Source: Streptomyces aurantiogriseus (lineage in GTDB: Bacteria > Actinomycetota > Actinomycetes > Streptomycetales > Streptomycetaceae). Taken from it: 64,000 nt of DNA. The position numbers and the translations under genes are program-made. The DNA lies in the NCBI RefSeq assembly GCF_014649375.1, contig NZ_BMSX01000034.1, positions 1 to 64,000 of the forward strand. Direction: 5' to 3'. Positions 17,029 to 25,625 of the stretch are shown here, in pieces (position 1 is the first letter of the stretch; every line of letters begins with the position of its first letter). Below the pieces are notes generated by a model. It ran no database searches. It was not told where the DNA came from and worked only from the letters and a program-made list of their open reading frames with translations.

Positions 17029-18744
17029 TCACGACGAGGACGGGCTCGGGGCACCGCCGCCGGACGGCGGTTCCGAGCCCCCCGGATCGGACGGCGTCGA
17101 GGCGCTGGGCGTGGGCTCCGGGTCGGGCGAGGACGGTGGATCGCTCGGCGTGGGGTCGGTGGAGGCCGAGGCCGTGGGGGTCGGGTCCGGGTCCGCCGGG
17201 GTGGGCGGGTCCGTGGGGGTGCCGGGGCGGGGGTCCGTGGGGGCGGGTGCGGTGCCGTAGCCGTCGATGGAGACGAGGGCGGCCGCGGGGGAGATCGCCA
17301 CGCGCGCGCGCCAGTGGCCGGAGGGCTCGCGCAGATGGTCGACGTACACCTTGATCGTCGTCGACTCGCCGGGGGCGAGCGTGCCCGTGGAGCGGCTCAG
17401 GTAGAGCCAGGGGGCTCCGGTGGACGCGGTCCAGCGGACCGGCTCGGGTGCGTCCGTGGCCGCGGTGAGGGTGATCAGGGTGGTGTCGCCGCTGTTGCGG
17501 GCGGTCACGGTGAGGCGGTCCGCGCCGTTCCTGCCGAGCCCCTTGACGCTGATGACCGCCACGGAGACGTCCGGCTCGTTGCCCTTGGTGAAGCCTGCGC
17601 CGGGGCGGGTGTCGGCGTTCCCGGCGTTCTGGTAGCCGCCGGGTGCCTCGGCGTCGAGGCTGTCGCGGTCGTGCGCCTCGCTGGCCGTGGCCGAGCGGCC
17701 CTCGGCTCCCTCGGCGGTGGGCGTGCCCCGGTAGGCGGCCCACAGGGCGAGCACGGGGGCGGCGATGACGGTGGCGACGACGGTCGTCGTGACGGCACGC
17801 GCGCGGAGGCGGTCCCGGCGGGCGGCGCGGTCCTTGGGGTCCATGGGGAAGCCGCGCCGGTCGAAGCGGGGCGCGGCGGCACCCCGCGCGCGCGGGAGGT
17901 GCGCCATGACGACGCGCAGGTCCGCGCGGGGCGCTTCCAGGACGGGCAGCTCGGCGGGTGTGACGCCGGCGCCGGGCCAGCGGCCGGGGACCGCGCGCTC
18001 GGCGGCCCTGCGGCAGCGCGGACAGTCGTCGACGTGCCGCACGAGCTCGCGGCGCAGGGCGGCGCTGAGCACGAGCTGGTGGTCGCCGGTGAGACGGGCC
18101 ACACCGGGGCAGCCGCCGGTCTCGACGACGGCGAGGGCCGCGCGTGTGCGCTCGACCTCGCAGGCGGCGGAGGCGAGCAGCTCACGGGCGGTGGCGAGGC
18201 CCAGCCCGAGGACGGCGGCGACCTCATGGGCGGCGAGGTGGTGGCGTACGGCGAGTTCGAGCGCCTCGCGCTGTTCCGGGGTGGTGCCGGCGGCTTCCGG
18301 CCAGGCGAGCAGGGAGAGTTCGCGCCGCCGCTGCTCCTGGACCTCGTCGGGCACGGGCGCGCCGTCGGCTTTCGCACCGGTCGCCCGGTGCGCGCCGGAG
18401 CGCCCGGCCGCGTGGGTGGCCTGACGTTTCTGCTTGGCCTCGGCCAGCTTGCGCAGGCAGGCCCAGCGGGCCAGCGCGTACAGCCAGGCCCGGCGCTCGC
18501 CGACGACGTCGGGGACGCGCGGCCCGCGCCGCTCGGCGAGCGCGAGGGCGTCCGCGAGCGCCGCCGTGGCCGCGTCGTGGTCGCACAGGACGGACAGGCA
18601 GTAGGTGAACAAGCCGTCCACATACGGCTCGTAGCGCGCGGGCAGCCGCTGCGCCGGCGTGCGCGCCCCGGCGCGGTCGCGCGCCTCCCGGTGCGCCCGG
18701 TGTGCGCCGGTCGTGCGGGTCGAGGTTTCCGGACTGCTGCTCAT
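17029..18744 (-). CDS. Membrane protein with sigma-like, zinc-finger-like and BACON-like regions
   Basis: 571 residues from ATG 18744 (a GTG lies 3 nt upstream). Residues about 38-205 look like ECF sigma regions 2 and 4 (RYEPYVDGLFTYCLSVLCDHD; TTPEQREALELAVRHHLAAHEVAAVLGLGLATARELL). At about 225-250 an anti-sigma-like motif appears (RRELVRHVDDCPRCRRA: H-x3-C-x2-C). A basic stretch and one membrane helix follow (VTTTVVATVIAAPVLALWAAY). The outer part has a BACON-like Ig domain (about 385-485) and a Pro/Ser/Thr/Asp-rich tail. I infer the cytoplasmic part may sense or bind transcription machinery while the outside contacts wall or carbohydrate. Confidence 0.85.
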   Translation of the reverse strand: MSSSPETSTRTTGAHRAHREARDRAGARTPAQRLPARYEPYVDGLFTYCLSVLCDHDAATAALADALALAERRGPRVPDVVGERRAWLYALARWACLRKLAEAKQKRQATHAAGRSGAHRATGAKADGAPVPDEVQEQRRRELSLLAWPEAAGTTPEQREALELAVRHHLAAHEVAAVLGLGLATARELLASAACEVERTRAALAVVETGGCPGVARLTGDHQLVLSAALRRELVRHVDDCPRCRRAAERAVPGRWPGAGVTPAELPVLEAPRADLRVVMAHLPRARGAAAPRFDRRGFPMDPKDRAARRDRLRARAVTTTVVATVIAAPVLALWAAYRGTPTAEGAEGRSATASEAHDRDSLDAEAPGGYQNAGNADTRPGAGFTKGNEPDVSVAVISVKGLGRNGADRLTVTARNSGDTTLITLTAATDAPEPVRWTASTGAPWLYLSRSTGTLAPGESTTIKVYVDHLREPSGHWRARVAISPAAALVSIDGYGTAPAPTDPRPGTPTDPPTPADPDPTPTASASTDPTPSDPPSSPDPEPTPSASTPSDPGGSEPPSGGGAPSPSSS

Positions 18745-19000
18745 CACCCGTGCGACCGTAGGCGGAGCGGAACGACCTCTTCTGCCCCCTTCAGGCCATT
18801 TAATCCGTACGGGTGAAACGATCCCTCATAAGGGGACAGGAACGGATGATTCCGTGGCTCGTTCACGATGGGCGGTGGCTGATTCACAGGGGGTGCGTGT
18901 GCCGGGCGTCCACCCCGCCGAGCGCGCAACCCGGCCTCGGCCGGACCCCCCTCATCCACAGGCTCGGCCCGTTGTCAGTCCCGGCGGCTACGGTTTCCCC

Positions 19001-20410
19001 ATGGCTGCCCGTACGAAGACCACCAAGGACCGCCCGTCCTACCGCTGCACGGAATGCGGCTGGCAGACGGCCAAGTGGCTCGGCCGCTGCCCCGAATGCC
19101 AGGCCTGGGGCACGATCGAGGAGTACGGCGCGCCCGCTGTCCGTACGACGACGCCGGGGCGCGTCACCACCTCCGCCCTGCCCATCGGCGAGGTCGACGG
19201 CCGTCAGGCCACCGCCCGCCCCACCGGTGTGCCCGAGTTGGACCGTGTCCTCGGCGGCGGGCTGGTCCCCGGCGCGGTCGTCCTCCTCGCCGGCGAGCCG
19301 GGCGTCGGCAAGTCCACGCTGCTGCTCGACGTGGCCGCCAAGTCGGCGAGCGACGAGCACCGCACGCTCTATGTCACGGGCGAGGAGTCCGCGAGCCAGG
19401 TCCGCCTGCGCGCGGACCGCATCGGCGCCATCGACGACCATCTGTATCTCGCCGCGGAGACCGACCTGGCCGCGGTCCTGGGCCACCTGGACGCTGTGAA
19501 GCCCTCACTGCTGATCCTCGACTCGGTGCAGACGGTGGCCTCCCCGGAGATCGACGGAGCGCCCGGCGGCATGGCCCAGGTCCGCGAGGTCGCCGGCGCC
19601 CTCATCCGCGCCTCCAAGGAGCGTGGCATGTCCACCCTCCTTGTGGGCCATGTCACCAAGGACGGCGCCATCGCCGGCCCGCGCCTCCTCGAGCACCTCG
19701 TGGACGTCGTCCTGCACTTCGAGGGCGACCGGCACGCGCGCCTGCGCCTCGTACGGGGCGTCAAGAACCGCTACGGCGCCACCGACGAGGTCGGCTGCTT
19801 CGAACTGCACGACGAGGGCATCACGGGCCTTGCCGACCCAAGCGGACTTTTCCTGACGCGTCGTGACGAACCGGTACCCGGTACCTGCCTGACGGTCACC
19901 CTGGAGGGCCGCCGCCCCCTGGTCGCCGAGGTCCAGGCGCTCACCGTCGACTCACAGATCCCGTCCCCCCGCCGGACGACCTCCGGCCTGGAGACGTCCC
20001 GCGTGTCGATGATGCTCGCGGTCCTGGAGCAGCGGGGCAGGATCAGCGCCCTCGGCAAGCGGGACATCTACTCCGCGACGGTGGGCGGAGTGAAGCTCTC
20101 CGAGCCAGCGGCGGACCTGGCGATCGCCCTCGCGCTGGCCTCCGCGGCAAGCGACACCCCGCTGCCCAAGAACCTCGTCGCGATCGGCGAAGTCGGCCTT
20201 GCGGGCGAGGTCAGACGGGTCACGGGCGTCCAGCGCAGGCTCGCCGAGGCACACCGTCTGGGCTTCACGCACGCGCTCGTCCCGGGCGACCCGGGCAAGA
20301 TCCCTTCCGGAATGAAGGTCCTGGAAGTCGCGGACATAGGGGACGCCCTGCGGGTCCTGCCGCGTTCCCGTCGCCGAGACGCCCCACGGGACGAGGAGGA
20401 GCGCCGGTAG
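19001..20410 (+). CDS. radA: DNA repair ATPase/helicase RadA
   Basis: 469 residues. An N-terminal C4 zinc finger uses Cys16, Cys19, Cys30 and Cys33. The RecA-like core has Walker A GEPGVGKST and the RadA-specific VKNRYG motif, and the C-terminal Lon-protease-like domain has no evident protease function. RadA processes recombination intermediates by driving branch migration. The ATG at 19001 was chosen because the zinc finger follows directly. disA lies 81 bp downstream on the same strand, and RadA is a known partner that restrains DisA activity in other bacteria. Confidence 0.97.
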   Translation: MAARTKTTKDRPSYRCTECGWQTAKWLGRCPECQAWGTIEEYGAPAVRTTTPGRVTTSALPIGEVDGRQATARPTGVPELDRVLGGGLVPGAVVLLAGEPGVGKSTLLLDVAAKSASDEHRTLYVTGEESASQVRLRADRIGAIDDHLYLAAETDLAAVLGHLDAVKPSLLILDSVQTVASPEIDGAPGGMAQVREVAGALIRASKERGMSTLLVGHVTKDGAIAGPRLLEHLVDVVLHFEGDRHARLRLVRGVKNRYGATDEVGCFELHDEGITGLADPSGLFLTRRDEPVPGTCLTVTLEGRRPLVAEVQALTVDSQIPSPRRTTSGLETSRVSMMLAVLEQRGRISALGKRDIYSATVGGVKLSEPAADLAIALALASAASDTPLPKNLVAIGEVGLAGEVRRVTGVQRRLAEAHRLGFTHALVPGDPGKIPSGMKVLEVADIGDALRVLPRSRRRDAPRDEEERR

Positions 20411-20491
20411 ACTTTGCCCAGGTCTCGCCCGTCCGTACGAACCGAGTGCGCGAAACGGGAGCGCCCCAGAACCTGCGACCGGAGGAGTGCA

Positions 20492-21616
20492 GTGGCAGCC
20501 AACGACCGGGCGGCAGCTCCCGGAAAGTCCGGTGGGAGTTCCGGTGCCGACGGCCTGATGCGCGCCTCGCTGAGCGCGGTGGCTCCCGGCACGGCCCTGC
20601 GCGACGGCCTCGAGCGGGTTCTCCGCGGCAACACCGGCGGACTCATCGTGCTGGGCTCCGACAAGACGGTCGAGGCGATGTGCACAGGTGGTTTCGTCCT
20701 GGATGTCGAGTTCACGGCCACGCGCCTGCGCGAATTGTGCAAGCTCGACGGCGGCATCGTGCTCTCCTCCGACCTGTCGAAGATCCTGCGGGCCGGCGTC
20801 CAACTGGTGCCGGACCCCACGATCCCGACGGAGGAGACGGGCACCCGCCACCGCACGGCGGACCGCGTCAGCAAGCAGGTCGGCTTCCCCGTCGTCTCGG
20901 TCTCCCAGTCGATGCGCCTGATCGCGCTCTACGTCGACGGCCAGCGCCGCGTCCTGGAGGACTCGGCGGCGATCCTGTCCCGCGCGAACCAGGCACTGGC
21001 GACCCTGGAGCGCTACAAGCTCCGCCTGGACGAGGTCGCGGGAACGTTGTCAGCACTGGAGATCGAGGACCTGGTGACGGTCCGGGACGTCTCCGCGGTG
21101 GCCCAGCGCCTGGAGATGGTGCGCCGCATCGCCACCGAAATCGCCGAATACGTGGTCGAACTGGGCACTGACGGACGTCTCCTCGCCCTCCAGCTCGACG
21201 AGTTGATCGCGGGCGTGGAGCCGGAGCGCTCACTGGTCGTCCGGGACTACGTCCCCGAGCCCACGGCCAAGCGCTCCCGTACGGTCGACGAGGCGCTGTA
21301 CGAGCTGGACGCCCTGACCCACGCCGAGCTTCTCGAACTGCCCACGGTGGCCCGCGCGTTGGGCTACACCGGCTCCCCCGAGGCCCTCGACTCGGCGGTG
21401 TCCCCCCGCGGCTTCCGCCTCCTGGCCAAGGTGCCCCGCCTCCCCGGCGCGATCATCGACCGCCTGGTGGAACACTTCGGCGGCCTCCAGAAGCTCCTCG
21501 CCGCCAGCGTCGACGACCTCCAGACCGTGGACGGCGTGGGCGAGGCGAGGGCGCGCAGCGTTCGTGAGGGGCTGTCGCGACTGGCCGAGTCGTCGATCCT
21601 GGAGCGGTACGTCTAG
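20492..21616 (+). CDS. disA: DNA integrity scanning diadenylate cyclase DisA
   Basis: 374 residues, GTG start after GGAGGAG. The N-terminal DAC domain makes c-di-AMP from two ATP, with active-site Asp86 in KLDGGIVLSSD (DGG where many homologues have DGA) and GTRHR at 117-121. A helical linker leads to a C-terminal HhH DNA-binding domain (LPRLPGAIIDRLVEHFGGLQKLL...VDGVGEARA) that recognises branched DNA. It follows radA closely. In Streptomyces c-di-AMP affects osmotic balance, development and ydaO-type riboswitches. Confidence 0.97.
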   Translation: MAANDRAAAPGKSGGSSGADGLMRASLSAVAPGTALRDGLERVLRGNTGGLIVLGSDKTVEAMCTGGFVLDVEFTATRLRELCKLDGGIVLSSDLSKILRAGVQLVPDPTIPTEETGTRHRTADRVSKQVGFPVVSVSQSMRLIALYVDGQRRVLEDSAAILSRANQALATLERYKLRLDEVAGTLSALEIEDLVTVRDVSAVAQRLEMVRRIATEIAEYVVELGTDGRLLALQLDELIAGVEPERSLVVRDYVPEPTAKRSRTVDEALYELDALTHAELLELPTVARALGYTGSPEALDSAVSPRGFRLLAKVPRLPGAIIDRLVEHFGGLQKLLAASVDDLQTVDGVGEARARSVREGLSRLAESSILERYV

Positions 21617-21671
21617 CTGCTGCTCGCAGGCTGCGGGCACCAGCACCGGCCGCCGAGGTACTCCTGCTGCC

Positions 21672-22523
21672 TCAGTCGGCTTCCAGCACGAACGACGTCT
21701 GCGCCTTCGCGAATCCCGGCGTCTTCGCCTCCACCAGGTACGTCCCGGCTCCGGCCGCACCCGCCGGAGGCGTCGCGCACTCCGGAGCGCTCGGCTTCCG
21801 GTCCCACTTCAGGGTGTACGTGAAGCTGCCGCCGGCCGGCACCCGGTACAGCAGACTCCTGGACACCTTGGGACAGTCGGCGGACGACCAGTAGTCGTCC
21901 TCGGCGCCCGCCTGAGTGATCGTCAACACCGCGGTCTTCGGCCCGAGATCGACCTTGCAGTCGCTCCCCGAGGAGTTCTTCGCCGTCAACTGGAAGGTGG
22001 GCGTCTCGTCCGGCGAGTACGTGTTGCGCACACTGCGCAGGCTCAACGTGACCGCGCCGGCAGTGCAGTTGGGCAGCGTGGTCCCCGCCGGCAGCGTCGT
22101 GGAGGAACCGCTGCCGTTGACACCGTCGCCGTTGGCGCCATCGCCGTTGGCACCGTCGTCCAAGCCACCGGACCCCGCCGTACCGCCCCCGCTGCCCCCG
22201 CCGGTGTCACCGGTTCCCGAGCCGTCGCCCGATCCCGTGTCCGATCCGGAACCGGACCCGCCGGAGTCCTCGTCGCCCGACTCGTCGCGCCCGCCCGGGT
22301 TTTCGCTGATCGCGGGACCTGATCCGGACGGCCCCGGCGTGATGGAGGACGCGGGGTTCTTGCCGTTGCCCTCGTCCGCGCCGTTCTTGCCGCCGCCCCC
22401 GCCCGAGGTGACGATCCAGGTGATCAGCAGCGCCAACAGGGCGACCACGGACAGCAGTACAACCCTCCGTCGCCAGTAGATGGAGGAGGGAAGCGGCCCG
22501 ACCGGATTGCGCAGAGATCCCAC
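21672..22523 (-). CDS. Membrane-anchored extracytoplasmic protein, Gly/Ser/Asp linker
   Basis: 283 residues from the GTG at 22523. A basic start (YWRRR) is followed by one membrane helix (VVLLSVVALLALLITWIV, about 21-38). A long Gly/Ser/Asp-rich linker (about 40-145) includes a DGANGDGANGDGVNG repeat. A C-terminal beta-rich domain of about 135 residues has four cysteines (LPNC, SDCKV, SADCPK, PECATP), suggesting two disulfides outside the cell. I do not recognise the domain with confidence. Confidence 0.83.
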   Translation of the reverse strand: MGSLRNPVGPLPSSIYWRRRVVLLSVVALLALLITWIVTSGGGGGKNGADEGNGKNPASSITPGPSGSGPAISENPGGRDESGDEDSGGSGSGSDTGSGDGSGTGDTGGGSGGGTAGSGGLDDGANGDGANGDGVNGSGSSTTLPAGTTLPNCTAGAVTLSLRSVRNTYSPDETPTFQLTAKNSSGSDCKVDLGPKTAVLTITQAGAEDDYWSSADCPKVSRSLLYRVPAGGSFTYTLKWDRKPSAPECATPPAGAAGAGTYLVEAKTPGFAKAQTSFVLEAD

Positions 22524-22838
22524 GGCGCAAACTGTACGAGAGATCGCCGCGTTCCCTGGCCCCACCCGCCGCCAGGACCACAACTTTTCCGGATCATCAT
22601 CCCGGACACGGCGGCCCCGCCCCCGACTTGCGCCCCTCATGGCCGCGGGCGGTCGCAGGACGTGACGACGCAGCGGCCATCGCCCACGGTCCGTGACCGT
22701 GCCGACGTTTCGCATTCGCGCTGCTTGCACCTCTGGCCATGGCTACGGAGCGCACGCACCAGGTCGCTCCGATGCCCCACGCCGCCGGGCGGCGGTACAC
22801 GCGCGTGCGCCGGTGCGCATGGCAGGATCGGAAGAGCC
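22524..22838. other. Intergenic region with divergent promoters
   Basis: 315 bp between the anchored protein gene (minus) and mutY (plus). The open frames crossing it are extensions of those genes with low-complexity composition. I see no tRNA, hairpin of note or repeat; it must hold the two divergent promoters, which I cannot place. Confidence 0.5.
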
Positions 22839-23855
22839 ATGACTGCGCCCACGAAGCCCCCGCACAGCAGCCCCGCCCCCGCCGACGCCGTCTCCAGCGC
22901 CCTCCTCGGAGAGCAGCTCCCCGAAACCACCGACGGAACCACTGCCGGAACCACCGACGGCCCCCTCGCCGGGCAGGCCTCCGGCGCCCACCTGCACTCC
23001 CCCGTCATCGACTGGTTCGACGACCACGCCCGCGACCTGCCCTGGCGCCGCCCCGAGGCCGGCGCGTGGGGTGTGATGGTCAGCGAGTTCATGCTCCAGC
23101 AGACGCCGGTCAACCGGGTGCTGCCGGTCTACGAGCAGTGGCTCGCCCGCTGGCCGCGCCCCGCCGACCTGGCCGCCGAGGCCCCCGGCGAAGCCGTACG
23201 CGCGTGGGGCCGGCTCGGCTACCCGCGCCGCGCCCTGCGCCTGCACGGCGCCGCGGTGGCCATAACGGAACGGCACGGCGGCGACGTACCGGCCGACCAC
23301 GCTCAGCTGCTGGCGCTGCCCGGCATCGGCGAGTACACGGCCGCCGCCGTCGCCTCCTTCGCCTACGGCCAGCGGCACGCCGTCCTGGACACCAACGTCC
23401 GCCGGGTCTTCGCGCGCGCGGTGACCGGCGTGCAGTACCCGCCGAACGCCACCACGGCCGCCGAGCGCAAACTGGCCCGCGCCCTGCTGCCGGAGGACGA
23501 GAAGACCGCCGCGCGCTGGGCCGCCGCGTCCATGGAACTCGGCGCGCTCGTGTGCACGGCCAAGAACGAGACCTGCCAACGCTGCCCGATCTCAGCCCAG
23601 TGCGCCTGGCGGCTCGCGGGCAAACCGGAGCACGACGGTCCGCCGCGCCGGGGCCAGACGTACGCCGGTACGGACCGGCAGGTGCGCGGCAAGTTGCTCG
23701 CGGTCCTGAGGGACGCGCACGCGCCCGTGCCGCAGGCGGCCCTGGACCGGGTGTGGCACGAGCCGGTGCAACGCGCGCGTGCCCTGGACGGCCTTGTCGC
23801 GGACGGTCTGGTGGAGCCGCTGCCGGGCGGTCTGTACCGCCTGCCGCTGACCTGA
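22839..23855 (+). CDS. mutY: A/G-specific adenine glycosylase MutY
   Basis: 338 residues; removes adenine mispaired with 8-oxoguanine. The catalytic region is PWRRPEAGAWGVMVSEFMLQQT, with the HhH motif LPGIGEYTAAAVASFAYG and the catalytic Asp in VLDTNVRR. The iron-sulfur cluster follows the C-x6-C-x2-C-x5-C pattern (CTAKNETCQRCPISAQC). The C-terminal NUDIX-like recognition domain is short, as in other actinobacteria. A 50-residue low-complexity N-terminus (Ser/Thr/Pro-rich) precedes the core, so the true start could be later than 22839. Confidence 0.95.
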   Translation: MTAPTKPPHSSPAPADAVSSALLGEQLPETTDGTTAGTTDGPLAGQASGAHLHSPVIDWFDDHARDLPWRRPEAGAWGVMVSEFMLQQTPVNRVLPVYEQWLARWPRPADLAAEAPGEAVRAWGRLGYPRRALRLHGAAVAITERHGGDVPADHAQLLALPGIGEYTAAAVASFAYGQRHAVLDTNVRRVFARAVTGVQYPPNATTAAERKLARALLPEDEKTAARWAAASMELGALVCTAKNETCQRCPISAQCAWRLAGKPEHDGPPRRGQTYAGTDRQVRGKLLAVLRDAHAPVPQAALDRVWHEPVQRARALDGLVADGLVEPLPGGLYRLPLT

Positions 23856-24191
23856 CACCCCTGACAAAGAGGCCCCCGACGGCCTCTGACACACGGTCAC
23901 TTCACAGGCGGACGGCTTCTCTCACAGCCCACGCCGAGCTTTCGTCACAGCCACTCACCGGACAGAACACCCCATAGGCGAGCGATACGGCTCACGCCTT
24001 TACCCCGAACCCCCTTCTGTTACACAACCGACGGACAGCCGAGTGCTAGCCGCAGGCTCTCTCGGACAGTGCCGTGACAACACCTCCGTAGCTTCTTTTG
24101 CGTGCCCGGCAAGGGCACGAGGGCCACAGACCAGAAGCAGGAAACCGGCGGACGACCCGTCTGCCGGACGGGGACACGGAGGCGGTTGATC
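23856..24191 (+). promoter_or_regulatory. Control region of sigE
   Basis: 336 bp without a gene. Three direct copies of TCACAG lie at 23902, 23922 and 23945, each followed by GC or CC and spaced 20 and 23 bp, about two helical turns. Nearer the gene a small hairpin, CGTGCCC (24101-24107) with GGGCACG (24113-24119), lies in the leader. In S. coelicolor the sigE promoter is activated by the response regulator CseB; the TCACAG copies are only candidate binding sites. Confidence 0.45.
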
Positions 24192-24734
24192 ATGGCGCAG
24201 GGCGAGGTGCTCGAGTTCGAGGAGTACGTCCGCACCCGGCAGGACGCGCTGCTGCGCAGCGCCCGCCGGCTGGTGCCGGACCCGGTCGACGCGCAGGACC
24301 TGCTCCAGACGGCGCTGGCGCGGACGTACGGCCGCTGGGAGGGGATCGCGGACAAGCGGCTGGCCGACGCCTACCTGCGCCGCGTCATGATCAACACGCG
24401 GACCGAGTGGTGGCGGGCCCGCAAGCTGGAGGAGGTGCCCACCGAGCAGCTCCCGGACGCCTCCGTGGACGACTCCACCGAGCAGCACGCGGACCGCGCC
24501 CTGCTGATGGACGCGATGAAGGTGCTCGCTCCGAAGCAGCGCAGTGTCGTGGTGCTGCGACACTGGGAGCAGATGTCCACGGAGGAGACGGCCGCCGCCC
24601 TCGGCATGTCGGCCGGAACGGTCAAGAGCACGCTGCACCGGGCGCTCGCCCGGCTCCGCGAGGAGCTGGAGGCCCGCGATCTGGACGCACGCGCGCTGGA
24701 GCGTGAGGAGCGGGAGCGTTGCGCGGCGGCCTGA
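24192..24734 (+). CDS. sigE: ECF sigma factor SigE (cell-envelope stress)
   Basis: 180 residues, a SigE-type ECF sigma factor. Region 2 spans about 5-75 (FEEYVRTRQDALLRSARRLVPDPVDAQDLLQTALARTYGRWEGI). Region 4 spans about 110-165 and has the helix-turn-helix STEETAAALGMSAGTVKSTLHRALARLREEL. The operon context (cseA lipoprotein, cseB regulator, cseC sensor) matches the S. coelicolor sigE operon, which directs the response to wall-active antibiotics. No anti-sigma gene is present; control is through CseB/CseC-driven transcription. The ATG at 24192 opens the conserved part. The 3' end overlaps cseA by 16 bp. Confidence 0.96.
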   Translation: MAQGEVLEFEEYVRTRQDALLRSARRLVPDPVDAQDLLQTALARTYGRWEGIADKRLADAYLRRVMINTRTEWWRARKLEEVPTEQLPDASVDDSTEQHADRALLMDAMKVLAPKQRSVVVLRHWEQMSTEETAAALGMSAGTVKSTLHRALARLREELEARDLDARALEREERERCAAA

Positions 24735-25381
24735 CCGAGGCCGGGCCCACACCGGCCCGAGGGTACTTCCAGGCGGTGATCACGGCGACGGCCGTGCTCG
24801 CCGCCCTCGCCCTTTTCGCCTCCGCGTGCGCCACCGGTGGCACCGGTGCCCGTGACGAGGGTCCGGCGCACTCCGACGCGGTCGCGGGCGCCGCCCCGCC
24901 CTCGCAGTCGGCCGCCCCCACCCACACCCCCGAACGCGTGGACGCGGTCCGGATCGTCAAGGACGACCCGGCGGTCTCGGCGGAGGTCAAGCGCGAGCTG
25001 CAGCCGTGCGCCGGCGACGAGTACCCGGTCGACGTGTCCTACGGCGACCTCACCGGCGGCTCCGACAGCGACCTCGTGGTGAACGTGCTGACCTGCGGCG
25101 ACGCGGTCGGCGTCGGCTCGTACGTGTACCGGCGGGCGGACGGCCGGTACCAGAACGTCTTCAAGGCCGAGGAACCCCCGATCTACGCGGAGATAGACCG
25201 CGGCGACCTGGTGGTGACCAAACAGGTGTACGAGAAGGGTGACCCGGTCTCCAGCCCCTCCGGCGAGAACGTGATCACGTACCGCTGGGCCGCGGGCCGC
25301 TTCGTCAAGGAATACAGCTGGCACAACGACTACAGCGGTGTCGTCGGCGAGGAGGCCACGCCGGAGCCCGAGAGCGGCTGA
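24719..25381 (+). CDS. cseA: Lipoprotein CseA, modulator of the sigE operon
   Basis: 220 residues from a TTG start that overlaps the end of sigE. The signal peptide runs through VITATAVLAALALFASAC, with a lipobox ending at Cys37. The rest is a hydrophilic extracytoplasmic domain with two further cysteines (LQPCAGDE, VLTCGD) and acidic stretches. In S. coelicolor CseA is an extracytoplasmic lipoprotein that dampens sigE promoter activity through CseC. An internal GTG at 24776 would shorten the signal peptide and has no good ribosome site. Confidence 0.9.
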   Translation: MRGGLTEAGPTPARGYFQAVITATAVLAALALFASACATGGTGARDEGPAHSDAVAGAAPPSQSAAPTHTPERVDAVRIVKDDPAVSAEVKRELQPCAGDEYPVDVSYGDLTGGSDSDLVVNVLTCGDAVGVGSYVYRRADGRYQNVFKAEEPPIYAEIDRGDLVVTKQVYEKGDPVSSPSGENVITYRWAAGRFVKEYSWHNDYSGVVGEEATPEPESG

Positions 25382-25491
25382 CCGACCGCGCTCGAAAAAA
25401 ATCTCCCGTCCCGTGAACCGTTCCGGCCGTCCGGACCGATGAACGAGTGAACGCAGCACACGCTCGAAGCGTCCCATCAAGGGACACCCTG

Positions 25492-25620
25492 ACAGCGAAC
25501 AGACAAACGACAGACAGACAAACGACCGACAGACTTACGCCCGACAGACCGACGACCGACGACCACGACCGACTGAAGATCGACGGTCATACGACCGATC
25601 ACCCACGAGGACTGAGAGCA
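25492..25620. repeat. GAC/ACA-rich short repeats between cseA and cseB
   Basis: A stretch built of imperfect copies of CAGACAAACGAC (exact at 25500-25511 and 25515-25526, period 15), CGACAGAC and CGACCGAC. The plus strand is nearly T-free from 25492 to 25534. This is unlike the surrounding coding DNA and lies just before cseB. It could be an unstructured translation-enhancing leader, a slippage-prone repeat or a protein-binding array. Confidence 0.75.
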
Positions 25621-25625
25621 CCGGG

